Below, piece after piece: positions 33,560 through 42,891 of a stretch of 64,000 bases of DNA. The first letter of the stretch is position 1. Each line of letters opens with the position of its first letter. The notes under the pieces are model-generated. The model did not search any database, was not told where the DNA came from, and saw only the letters and a program-made list of their open reading frames with translations. The position numbers and the translations under genes are program-made. This DNA is from Intestinibaculum porci. GTDB taxonomy: Bacteria > Bacillota_I > Bacilli_A > Erysipelotrichales > Coprobacillaceae. Location: NCBI RefSeq assembly GCF_003925875.1, contig NZ_AP019309.1, positions 124,001-188,000 of the forward strand, read 5' to 3'.

Positions 33560-35107
33560 ATGAAAAAAGCAAAAATGATATTTTGGACGCTCATCTTGTT
33601 TTTATCAATAAGCCTATTAAGCAGTCAGTGGTCACTGCGGACTGATCCTTTGATCTTTTCCAAACAGGTGATCAGTCTCAAAGGATCCTGGCAGCGTCAT
33701 CATCAGACGTATACAACGGTTTTACCAGCAAATATCAAAGAGGATAATGTCTTAGAAATTATTTCTTTAACTGATGCTTTTACTGTTGAAGTGGCAGGCC
33801 AGGAGATTTATCATTCTCCGGGGACCAACGCGGCGACGGCAGCGATCTGGATCAGACTGCCCTCTCAGGCAGGCGGTAAAATATTATCGGTCATTGACCA
33901 TGGACGATCGAGAGATTTGCGTAAACAGCTTAATAATACCGCTTATATTGGGACGGTGGGCTCATTGCAGTATCGGATGTTTATGAATAATCTCTATGCC
34001 ATGTTATTCTTTTTATTTACAGTTATTGTAACGCTGGCCATTGCCTATATTGATCTTCATGCCCGTTATCGTCGCAGTGAAACAAAAGGTTTAAATACCG
34101 CATTGCATTTGGCTGGCTTTATTTTCTGCTCAGGAGTCTGGATTTTAACGGATGCGCAGGTCTTGCAGTTAGTCACAACCAGGGCCGGAAGTGTCGCTAT
34201 GCTCAGCTGCATCGCATTTTTTATGATGCCGATTTTCTTCTTACGCTTTGTCGATAAGATTTTGGCTGATCAAAAATCATTTCAGGTTATGGAACTGCTA
34301 TTTATCATCAATCTTATGATGGCTATTGTGTTGCAGCTGACAGGGCTGTTTTCCATCTATCGCTATGTTATCCTTGAACATCTTATGATTCTTGTTATGA
34401 TGATCATCGTCGTCATCGCCATTTCTTCGAAAGGCTCGCTTAAGCAAAATAAGATCAGATTCGGCTGTATTCTCTATTTCATGTGCTATATCACAGGATT
34501 ACTCCTTTATTACATCAATCCGTATAATCGTCTTTATGCGATGACGATTTGTCTCGGCGTTTTACTTTTATCACTGACATGTATCGCAGCCTGGTATGAT
34601 CAGTATCTCGATGAATTTGAAGCGATTGCGCAAAATCAGATGTTAGAAAAGATGGCTTACATTGATGCCTTGACCGGACTAGGGAATAGAAGCGCTTTTG
34701 AACGGGATTGGCAATGCCTTCAAAAAGACAATACCGCATTTATCATGTTTGATATTAATGGTCTCAAGCAGGCTAATGATACTTATGGTCACCATATAGG
34801 CGACTTACTGATTACCAGCGGCGCAAAGCTTATTCAGGAAAGCTTTAAAGCGCTAGGTCAGGCTTATCGCATTGGCGGTGATGAGTTTGTCGTTATCATC
34901 AAAAATAGTCATGAGGCAGCCATTAAAACCTGCCTGCAAAAATTTGAGCAGAGCATGAATAAACAAAAGATCATTCATGATATCCCGGTCAGCATCGCTT
35001 ATGGGGTTGCGATGGCCGATCAGGAGAAAGATTTAGAAACGCTCTACCGCGTCGCAGATGAGCGGATGTACCATAAAAAACAAATGCAAAAAGAGGGTAT
35101 GCAGTGA
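33560..35107 (+). CDS. membrane diguanylate cyclase with extracellular sensor region
   Basis: About 515 residues. An N-terminal membrane anchor is followed by about 110 extracellular residues, seven hydrophobic segments (roughly residues 140-350, a 7TM sensor layout) and a C-terminal GGDEF domain. The domain starts at DALTGLGNRSAFERD and its active site is RIGGDEFVVI, intact for c-di-GMP synthesis. No upstream RxxD inhibitory site is obvious. An ATG at 33560 is chosen over the GTG at 33548. It stands alone and converges on a two-component system. Confidence 0.85.
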   Translation: MKKAKMIFWTLILFLSISLLSSQWSLRTDPLIFSKQVISLKGSWQRHHQTYTTVLPANIKEDNVLEIISLTDAFTVEVAGQEIYHSPGTNAATAAIWIRLPSQAGGKILSVIDHGRSRDLRKQLNNTAYIGTVGSLQYRMFMNNLYAMLFFLFTVIVTLAIAYIDLHARYRRSETKGLNTALHLAGFIFCSGVWILTDAQVLQLVTTRAGSVAMLSCIAFFMMPIFFLRFVDKILADQKSFQVMELLFIINLMMAIVLQLTGLFSIYRYVILEHLMILVMMIIVVIAISSKGSLKQNKIRFGCILYFMCYITGLLLYYINPYNRLYAMTICLGVLLLSLTCIAAWYDQYLDEFEAIAQNQMLEKMAYIDALTGLGNRSAFERDWQCLQKDNTAFIMFDINGLKQANDTYGHHIGDLLITSGAKLIQESFKALGQAYRIGGDEFVVIIKNSHEAAIKTCLQKFEQSMNKQKIIHDIPVSIAYGVAMADQEKDLETLYRVADERMYHKKQMQKEGMQ

Positions 35108-35115
35108 GCATACCC
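35088..35115 (-). terminator. hairpin between GGDEF and sensor kinase genes
   Basis: GGGTATGC (35095-35102) and GCATACCC (35108-35115) pair around AGTGA, which holds the GGDEF stop. The T-run is on the minus strand, so it mainly ends the two-component operon. Confidence 0.7.
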
Positions 35116-36240
35116 TTAATCGGTTTCTTTTTTGAATCTTTTGAGGATGACGATGAAAGAAGTGAGATGATCACGACTGGTGACTAAGATTTCTCCTTTA
35201 TGCATCTCGACAATATTTTTCGCAATCGCTAAGCCTAAGCCGGTTCCGCCTTGCGCGGTGCCGCGTGAGGCATCTGTGCGATAGAACTTATCAAAGAGAT
35301 ATGGTAAGTCTTCTTTATCGATGGTATCACCTTCATTGATCACTTTAATGGTAACGGTGCTGTCATCGGGAATGACTTCGATCGTTAACGGCGAATGATC
35401 ATAGCCATATTTTAAGGCGTTCGTAATCAAATTCTCGAAAACGCGTGCTAACAGCTGACCATCACCAACAACGTTTAAAGGTGTATTAGGAATTTTATAG
35501 ATCAGTTTAATCCCATGTTCTTCAAACTGAGGGTAGAATTCATCTCCCATCTGATAAAGTAATTCTCCAATATCAATAATATGAAGATTCATTTTCATAT
35601 TGGTATCGGTAATCTTAGTGAATTCAAAGAGATCATCCATCATGGACTTTAAACGTAATGACTTATCATAGGCAATATTTGCATATTCTTTAGCCTGCGC
35701 TGCGGAGAGATCCTTATGGGCAATCAGGTCAATATAACCGATGATTGTCGTTAAAGGGGTCCGTAAGTCATGGGCGACATTGGTAATCATTTCATTTTTC
35801 TGATTGACCGCTTTACGTTCAGCGTCATAAGCTAAACGTTCATTCTCTTTGAGAATTTTACTTTCTTCTTCCTTTTGTTTGAGGGTGTTAGATAAAGCGT
35901 TGATATTCGCCGCTAACATCCCTAATTCATCATCATATTCAATATCGCAGCAGGTATCATAGTTACCTAAGGTGACCTGCTGGATATTTTTATTGAGTTC
36001 ATCAATATAACGGAAATTCATATTGATCAGTTTGATAAAGATAATGATAAAGATCCCTAAAGCCACCAGGAAACAAATGATATCACGCATTGCCACCGAG
36101 AGATGGAAAGCGTTAAAGTGATTAAAATAAAGCGATAAGCCGCCATAACATAAGACGGCTAACACCATGCTGATGAGAATGTTAATAAGGATACGATAAC
36201 GAAACGAAGTGGTAAAAGCATGTCTCAGTTTATTAATCAT
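35116..36240 (-). CDS. sensor histidine kinase (VanS-like layout)
   Basis: A 374-residue kinase. Two closely spaced membrane helices lie at about residues 17-62, followed by HAMP-like residues and the phosphoacceptor box NVAHDLRTPLTTIIGY with His near residue 158. The ATPase domain has N-box ENLITNALKYG, DLPYLFDKFYR and G-boxes GGTGLGLAIAKNIVEMH. The tiny extracellular loop suggests it senses within the membrane. Its start overlaps the response regulator stop by 4 bases. The signal is unknown; VanS/cell-envelope sensing is an inference from resemblance. Confidence 0.88.
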   Translation of the reverse strand: MINKLRHAFTTSFRYRILINILISMVLAVLCYGGLSLYFNHFNAFHLSVAMRDIICFLVALGIFIIIFIKLINMNFRYIDELNKNIQQVTLGNYDTCCDIEYDDELGMLAANINALSNTLKQKEEESKILKENERLAYDAERKAVNQKNEMITNVAHDLRTPLTTIIGYIDLIAHKDLSAAQAKEYANIAYDKSLRLKSMMDDLFEFTKITDTNMKMNLHIIDIGELLYQMGDEFYPQFEEHGIKLIYKIPNTPLNVVGDGQLLARVFENLITNALKYGYDHSPLTIEVIPDDSTVTIKVINEGDTIDKEDLPYLFDKFYRTDASRGTAQGGTGLGLAIAKNIVEMHKGEILVTSRDHLTSFIVILKRFKKETD

Positions 36241-36941
36241 AAGCTAAATTTATAGCCGATTCCCCAGACTGTTTTGACATGTCGCGGCTTACGTGGTTCG
36301 TGTTCAATCTTTTCACGCAGCTTACGAATATGAACCATAATCGTATTATTCGCATTGGTAGGCTTTTCCTTCCAAATCGCCTTGAAAATATCTTCAGTTG
36401 AGAAAACTGTTTCCGGATTAGAAGCTAAGAGCGTTAAAATCTGGTATTCGATGCGTGTTAATTTTACGGATTCACCATCTAATAATACCTGTTTCTTTTT
36501 AGTATCAATAACCAGATCATTCGCTTCAATCACCGCATTGTTTTCGCCGACTGGTTTATTATAGGTAGAAGCACGGCGTAACTGTGATTTTACACGAGCA
36601 ACTAATTCCATGGCATTAAATGGCTTAGCAATATAATCGTCAGCACCTTTTAAAAGACCATTGATCTTATCATTTTCCGTCGCCTTCGCAGATAAGAAAA
36701 TAACCGGAATATTAAACTTCTCACGAATCATTTCTAAGGCTTCGATGCCATCGATATCTGGCATCATGATATCTAAGATCACTAAGTCAATCCCAAACTT
36801 TTCAATATCTCTTAAGATCGTGTAAGCATTATAACGCTTTTCTACCTGATAACCTTCTTCGGTCAGATAGATTTCGATCAGATCGCAGATTTCTTTTTCG
36901 TCATCAACCACTAAGATATGTGGTGTTTTATTGGTATCCAT
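36237..36941 (-). CDS. OmpR/PhoB-family response regulator
   Basis: A 234-residue regulator. The receiver domain has the acidic pocket DDEKE, phosphoacceptor Asp in LVILDIMMPDIDG, conserved Thr/Ser and Lys (FLSAKATENDK, DDYIAKPF). A winged-helix DNA-binding domain with TRIEYQILTLLASNPETVFS and the terminal VKTVWGIGYKF follows. AAGGAGGAA precedes the start. It forms a two-gene operon with the kinase. Confidence 0.93.
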   Translation of the reverse strand: MDTNKTPHILVVDDEKEICDLIEIYLTEEGYQVEKRYNAYTILRDIEKFGIDLVILDIMMPDIDGIEALEMIREKFNIPVIFLSAKATENDKINGLLKGADDYIAKPFNAMELVARVKSQLRRASTYNKPVGENNAVIEANDLVIDTKKKQVLLDGESVKLTRIEYQILTLLASNPETVFSTEDIFKAIWKEKPTNANNTIMVHIRKLREKIEHEPRKPRHVKTVWGIGYKFSL

Positions 36942-37006
36942 ATTCTTCCTCCTTCATATACTATATCATAGGCAATATTGCAGCTTACTGCAAGAAAGCT
37001 GTCTAT

Positions 37007-37501
37007 TTATTTCTTTTTGAGAGCTTCACAGAGGCGCTCATAATGAAGAAAACCATGGGTTTTCGCTAATTCCGTAATGTCCTCAAAAGAAGCGCAGCGG
37101 ACATCTAATACTTCGCGCTCCTGGACATGCACATCGTTCAACGTGAAATCTAATGGACAAAGATAAATATCGGTAAAATAGTTATCCCCGCGCTCTAAAT
37201 CAATATTCTTATAAGAATACAGTAAAGCGTGGTCCTGAATATCTAAGCCGGTTTCTTCTTTGACTTCGCGTCTGATCGCTTCCTCAGAGCTTTCGCCAGC
37301 CATAACTCCGCCGCCAGGGATTTCCCAGGCTCCGGCAGCCCATTTTTTATCAAGGGTGCGGCGCGTAATCAGATAGCCATCTTTATTTTGAATCAGGGCT
37401 AACACATAAAGGGTATATTTACCAGCCGGCAGTTTGGTGTTGCGTGGCAGACGTTCACCAGTGAGGACACGCTCATCGTTATAAATATCTACAAATTCCA
37501 T
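37007..37501 (-). CDS. Nudix hydrolase
   Basis: A 164-residue protein with a complete Nudix box: GGGVMAGESSEEAIRREVKEETGLD matches G-x5-E-x7-R-E-U-x-E-E-x-G-U. The N-terminus (EFVDIYNDERVLTGERLPR) is like that of isopentenyl-diphosphate-isomerase-type or YfcD-like Nudix proteins. Substrate is a nucleoside diphosphate derivative of unknown identity. It is divergent from ispF, and AGGAGAATATTC is before the ATG. Confidence 0.85.
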   Translation of the reverse strand: MEFVDIYNDERVLTGERLPRNTKLPAGKYTLYVLALIQNKDGYLITRRTLDKKWAAGAWEIPGGGVMAGESSEEAIRREVKEETGLDIQDHALLYSYKNIDLERGDNYFTDIYLCPLDFTLNDVHVQEREVLDVRCASFEDITELAKTHGFLHYERLCEALKKK

Positions 37502-37597
37502 GAATATTCTCCTTTTTTCCCTATTTTACATGAAAGTCAAGGATAATTCTATATTGTTTCTTAAATCATGTTAGAATGTTTTTAGGAGGATGCGATT

Positions 37598-38071
37598 ATG
37601 AGAATTGGACAATCAATTGATATTCATCAGCTTGTAGCAGGACGTAAGCTGATCTTAGGAGGGGTAGAGATTCCTTATACCTTAGGCTTAAAAGGACATA
37701 GTGATGCAGATGTCTTATTACATGCCATTATTGAAAGCATTATTGGCGCGATGGGCTTAGGCGACATCGGGAAACATTTTCCTGATACCGACCCGGCTTA
37801 TAAAGGGATTTCTTCCATGGTCTTATTAGAAAAGACCTATCAGATGATGTGTGAACATCATTATCATATCGGTAATGTCGATGCTATTATTATGTGTGAA
37901 CAGCCTAAAATGGCGCCCCATATCATGCAAATGCGCGAAAATATTGCGATGGCTTTACATTGTGATGTTTCACAAATCAATGTTAAAGCGACTCGCGGGG
38001 AAAAGATGGGCTTTGTCGGAAGAGGTGAAGGCATCGTCTCACAGGCCGTCTGCTTATTAGAAGAAGATTAA
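37598..38071 (+). CDS. ispF: 2-C-methyl-D-erythritol 2,4-cyclodiphosphate synthase
   Basis: A 157-residue trimeric zinc enzyme of the MEP isoprenoid pathway. The zinc ligands are in SIDIHQL (Asp, His) and [12 protein letters not shown], with [13 protein letters not shown] and the C-terminal [17 protein letters not shown] typical of the family. TAGGAGG is the ribosome site. It stands alone just before pyrG. Confidence 0.94.
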   Translation: MRIGQSIDIHQLVAGRKLILGGVEIPYTLGLKGHSDADVLLHAIIESIIGAMGLGDIGKHFPDTDPAYKGISSMVLLEKTYQMMCEHHYHIGNVDAIIMCEQPKMAPHIMQMRENIAMALHCDVSQINVKATRGEKMGFVGRGEGIVSQAVCLLEED

Positions 38072-38130
38072 GCATCAGGATTCCTTTTACAAGGAATCCT
38101 GGGGCAAAAAAAAGAAAAACAAAAAAAGAA

Positions 38131-39821
<1,691 letters not shown>

Positions 39822-39823
<2 letters not shown>

Positions 39824-39848
39824 GAGGGAGTTTTTCCCTCTTTTCTTT
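39822..39848 (+). terminator. pyrG terminator
   Basis: AAGAGGGA and TCCCTCTT around GTTTT, followed by TTCTTTT. Confidence 0.85.
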
Positions 39849-39897
39849 TGCAATCTGAATCCTATTATCATAAGCTTTCATGATCTTTTCGTCTTAT

Positions 39898-39920
39898 AAG
39901 CATCTGAGGATGCTTTTTTG
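39898..39920 (+). terminator. second terminator downstream of pyrG
   Basis: AAGCATC and GATGCTT around a 4-base loop, then T-run. It isolates pyrG from the rhomboid gene, whose TATAAT lies just after at about 39933. Confidence 0.75.
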
Positions 39921-39961
39921 TGTTTCTTTAGGTATAATGTACCTTAAAGTGAGGTACAATT

Positions 39962-40540
39962 ATGACAATTACAAATGCCTATATCTTAATATGTGTAGCT
40001 GTGTTTATTTATATTAACTTTATATCAAAAGATGATCGTGATTACACGGTGATGAAAGTCGGGGCATTATATCCCCCTAAAATACGAGAAGAACATCAAT
40101 ATTGGCGATTGATTGCCTGCAACTTTATTCATGAAAACTGGCTCCATTTACTGATGAACATGTACTGTATGTATTATATGGGGAATTTCTTTGAATCCCT
40201 TTTAGGACCACTTTACTATTGTGGACTATTATTATTTGGGGGCTTAGCTTCATCCTTAGTGACCTATCTGGCCCCAATGTATTTTCCTCGTTTAGAGTAT
40301 ACCGTTACCATTGGCGCTTCTGGTATCTTCTTTGCCTATATTGGTGCCATGATTGGTTTAGCCTTCTATCAGGGCGGTATGTTTATGGAGATGTTATCAA
40401 GTTATTCTTATATGATTATCATCAATATTGCCTTTACGCTCTTTACCCCTAATATTTCAAAGACGGGACACTTTGGCGGGTTATTAGGCGGCTATCTTTA
40501 TACCTTCTTACTTTATTTATTAGGTGTGATTGGTCGATGA
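39962..40540 (+). CDS. rhomboid-family intramembrane serine protease
   Basis: A 192-residue membrane protein with about six hydrophobic segments. Rhomboid features: HENWLHLLMNMYCMYYMG loop, catalytic Ser in the GASGIFFAYIGA motif and the catalytic His in TGHFGGLLGGY. Only the six-helix core is present. GTGAGGT is the ribosome site, partly inside a GTACC...GGTAC hairpin. The stop overlaps the following gene. Confidence 0.85.
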   Translation: MTITNAYILICVAVFIYINFISKDDRDYTVMKVGALYPPKIREEHQYWRLIACNFIHENWLHLLMNMYCMYYMGNFFESLLGPLYYCGLLLFGGLASSLVTYLAPMYFPRLEYTVTIGASGIFFAYIGAMIGLAFYQGGMFMEMLSSYSYMIIINIAFTLFTPNISKTGHFGGLLGGYLYTFLLYLLGVIGR

Positions 40541-41010
40541 GATTACTCATTGATGGTGATGGCACACCTAATATTCGTGAGATCAAGGAGATTGCGGAAA
40601 GGTATCATGTTGAAATGTATGTCTTTTGTGATTATGCCCATGTCATTGAAGATGATTATTTCACGACCATTCAATGTGAAGTTGGAAAAGATGCGGCTGA
40701 CTCTCAATTATTAAACTTTGCTCAGGCTGATGATTTAGCGATTACTCAGGATTATGGCTTAGCCAGCTTGCTTTTGATCAAAGGTGTGGATGTTCTGCAC
40801 GTGTCAGGAAAACGGATTACAGAAGATAATATCGAAACATTATTATCTTCTCGGTATCTGGCAATGAAAGAAAGACAAGTGAAAAAACATTACAAAGGTC
40901 CTCATAAACGTCGTGAAAAAGAGAAGTGGAACTTTCTTAAACAAGTAGAAAGACGGATCATTGCCCATCTGTTTTGTAAAGATTATGTTAAGGAAAATGA
41001 GAATATGTAA
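40537..41010 (+). CDS. YaiI/YqxD family protein (DUF188)
   Basis: A 157-residue protein of the DUF188 family, a PIN/NYN-like fold. Conserved acidic residues appear in LLIDGDGTPN, GKDAADSQLLNFA and AITQDYGLASLLL, and the C-terminus is basic (KERQVKKHYKGPHKRREKEK). A nuclease activity is suggested by the fold but not demonstrated for the family. It overlaps the rhomboid gene by 4 bases. Confidence 0.85.
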   Translation: MRLLIDGDGTPNIREIKEIAERYHVEMYVFCDYAHVIEDDYFTTIQCEVGKDAADSQLLNFAQADDLAITQDYGLASLLLIKGVDVLHVSGKRITEDNIETLLSSRYLAMKERQVKKHYKGPHKRREKEKWNFLKQVERRIIAHLFCKDYVKENENM

Positions 41011-41071
41011 ATTTCTTTACAAATTTAATCATTTCTTAACAAGACTTTACATTTGCATGATATAAAAAAAG

Positions 41072-41104
41072 CCTCTTTATTCCTATAATAAGGATGTAAA
41101 GAGG
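41072..41104 (+). promoter_or_regulatory. hairpin covering the ribosome site of the 41113 gene
   Basis: CCTCTTTA (41072-41079) pairs with TAAAGAGG (41097-41104) and TCCT with AGGA inside, loop ATAATA. The 3' arm contains the AAAGAGG Shine-Dalgarno. A TTAACA/ATATAA promoter just upstream would start the transcript near the 5' arm. Confidence 0.65.
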
Positions 41105-41112
41105 TGAGAGAT

Positions 41113-41328
41113 ATGTTCAATAAAAAAGTACAATTAATACTAACAATCAGTATCATGACAATAATTTGGTTACTGTCCTTAAGCCTTTCCGAAACCTTAG
41201 GAACAATCATGGGGATCGTCTTTATGATGGTTTATGTCGGATCAATGATCAACGCTTTGCGTGATCCAAAAGCAACCAGACCGGTTAAAAAAATCTCTTC
41301 AGCATATAGTATGAAAAAGATTTCTTAG
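41113..41328 (+). CDS. small membrane protein, unknown function
   Basis: A 71-residue protein with two hydrophobic helices (about residues 6-24 and 28-47) and a basic C-terminal tail. Both ends are probably cytoplasmic. The ATG at 41113 is preferred over a GTG at 41104 that overlaps the ribosome site. Translation may be limited by a hairpin over that site. I recognise no family. Confidence 0.6.
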   Translation: MFNKKVQLILTISIMTIIWLLSLSLSETLGTIMGIVFMMVYVGSMINALRDPKATRPVKKISSAYSMKKIS

Positions 41329-42665
41329 AGATTCACAGCGGAAGCTGTGAATTTTCTTTTCCGTAAGTACAGCAGACAAATGATGATCTGGACAATGGTT
41401 GAAGCGGGAATTGCTAAACCAATAAAAAATAATTTACCCGTCATCATACTCATGATATAAGCCACAGGAATTCTGATCAGGAAAGCACTCATTAGTCCCT
41501 GGATCATGACAAAGGTTGTATGTCCCATCCCATTGAAGAAACCAACCAGACAAAATAGGAAGCATGTTAACAGACAATCAATACCATAAGCCTTTAAATA
41601 CTGTGCGCAGGCCGCAATGACACTCTGATCAGAAGAGAAGATAGAACCCAGCATATCACCATGGAAGAAGGCGAAAACAAACATCACCAAACCAATCAGA
41701 GAAGAGAAACCAATAGCAATCTTCACGCCTTTGATAGCACGATCCACTTTCCCAGCCCCTTTGTTTTGCGCCACAAAAGAAGACATTGACTGCATAAAGG
41801 CTGATGGCACTAACATCAGAAAAGCACACACCTTTTCGGCGACACCAACACCTGCTGACGCCGTTACGCCTAAAGTGTTAACGATGGCTAAAAGCACTAA
41901 GAAAGATAAACTCACTAGGAAATCCTGTAAAGCAATCGGTAAACCAAAGATAATAATTTGTTTTGTGACAGTTCTCTTAAAACGGATATCTTGCTTACTC
42001 ATTGTAAAAGGCAATGTTCTTCCTTTGATCATCAGTAAAGAAATAATGACACTGATTGTCTGTGATGAAACCGTTGCGATCGCGGCGCCAGCAGCACCCA
42101 TATGGAAACCATTAACTAAAAGTAAATCACCAAAGACATTGATCAAAGCCGCAATAGCAACCGTAATTAAGGGGGTAGTAGAATCACCGATCCCTCTAAA
42201 GATGGCACCTAAGACATTATAAGCCACAATCATCATCGCGCCGCCGCCACAAATCATAATATAATGCTTCGTTTGGGTGAATGATTGTGCAGGCGCTTTT
42301 AATAAATGAGCGAGTGGTCCTGAAAGTAAAGGTAAGCTTAAACTCATAAGCAGGCCCATTAAGCCAAAGAAGAGAATGGCATTCCCAATAATGATGCCGC
42401 CTTCATGGGCTTTCTTCTCACCAATTTTCTGTCCTAAATATATCGTGGCACCAGTCGCAAAGCTGACGATCATATTCGTTAAGGTCGTCATTAACTGGGA
42501 ACCAATGGCCACGCCGGATACATCTGCTTTTGTCGCAAACTTGCCAACGATCAACAAATCAGCAGCGGAATAGAGGGCTTGTAAAAACATCGCAAACAGT
42601 ACGGGGCCGGCAAATAGAATAAGAGATTTCATGATTTTTCCTTTTGTAAAGTCAATTGTACGCAT
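41325..42665 (-). CDS. MATE-family multidrug exporter
   Basis: A 446-residue protein with twelve predicted membrane helices in two MatE repeats. The N-terminus IMKSLILFAGPVLFAMFLQALYSAADLLIVG and FRGIGDSTTPL are typical of the NorM/DinF-related branch with Na+- or H+-driven drug export. AAGGAGG gives the ATG at 42665. A leader with a terminator-overlapping small ORF precedes it, so expression is probably induced by attenuation relief. The four last bases overlap the convergent small membrane protein gene. Confidence 0.9.
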   Translation of the reverse strand: MRTIDFTKGKIMKSLILFAGPVLFAMFLQALYSAADLLIVGKFATKADVSGVAIGSQLMTTLTNMIVSFATGATIYLGQKIGEKKAHEGGIIIGNAILFFGLMGLLMSLSLPLLSGPLAHLLKAPAQSFTQTKHYIMICGGGAMMIVAYNVLGAIFRGIGDSTTPLITVAIAALINVFGDLLLVNGFHMGAAGAAIATVSSQTISVIISLLMIKGRTLPFTMSKQDIRFKRTVTKQIIIFGLPIALQDFLVSLSFLVLLAIVNTLGVTASAGVGVAEKVCAFLMLVPSAFMQSMSSFVAQNKGAGKVDRAIKGVKIAIGFSSLIGLVMFVFAFFHGDMLGSIFSSDQSVIAACAQYLKAYGIDCLLTCFLFCLVGFFNGMGHTTFVMIQGLMSAFLIRIPVAYIMSMMTGKLFFIGLAIPASTIVQIIICLLYLRKRKFTASAVNL

Positions 42666-42682
42666 TAGATCCTCCTTCATAA

Positions 42683-42787
42683 TTAAAAAAACCGGACAAG
42701 ACAGACAGGAATCTCACCTGTTGCCTTATCCGGCTTGTCATCTCTTTTGGACGACTTGCCTCCGAGCAAGTAAGTCCACTTTACCAT
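42683..42787 (-). CDS. candidate leader peptide (34 aa) of MATE gene
   Basis: An ATG-started 34-residue frame that ends at 42683, in the leader of the exporter gene. Its last codons, spelling DKATGEIPVCLVRFF, coincide with the terminator hairpin and T-run. From memory the IPVxLVRF ending recalls the leader peptide upstream of ribosome-protection tetracycline resistance genes. No good ribosome site precedes the ATG, so translation is uncertain; the frame could be coincidental with a pure RNA switch. Confidence 0.5.
   Translation of the reverse strand: MVKWTYLLGGKSSKRDDKPDKATGEIPVCLVRFF
42685..42733 (-). terminator. leader terminator upstream of MATE gene
   Basis: On the minus strand CCGGATAAGG (42724-42733) pairs with CTTGTCCGG (42692-42700), with inner CAGG/CCTG, followed by seven T. 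A further hairpin lies upstream at 42749-42777 (GGAC...GTCC with ACTTGC/GCAAGT). Together they look like an attenuator. Confidence 0.75.
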
Positions 42788-42812
42788 GATAAAAATAGGA
42801 TGGCAAGTGTCT

Positions 42813-42840
42813 ATTATACTTTTTTGGCGTGAGTAAACAA
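42813..42840 (-). promoter_or_regulatory. promoter of MATE leader
   Basis: Minus strand TTGTTT (42835-42840), 16-base spacer, perfect TATAAT (42813-42818). It would give a leader of about 140 bases. Confidence 0.7.
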
Positions 42841-42851
42841 GGATCAAACTA

Positions 42852-42886
42852 TAAAGCCTAACCAAGCAGTGCTTGATTAGGCTTAT
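42852..42886 (-). terminator. terminator after asnB
   Basis: AAGCCTAA-x-CAAGC and GCTTG-x-TTAGGCTT form a 14-bp stem with one mismatch and a 3-base loop just past the asnB stop. T-runs are short on both sides. Confidence 0.65.
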
Positions 42887-42891
42887 TTGAA

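Noticed and set aside
42690-42787. Known riboswitch class for the MATE leader (guanidine, preQ1, TPP)
   Set aside because: None of the conserved cores of these classes could be found; the leader ORF and terminator explain the structure better.
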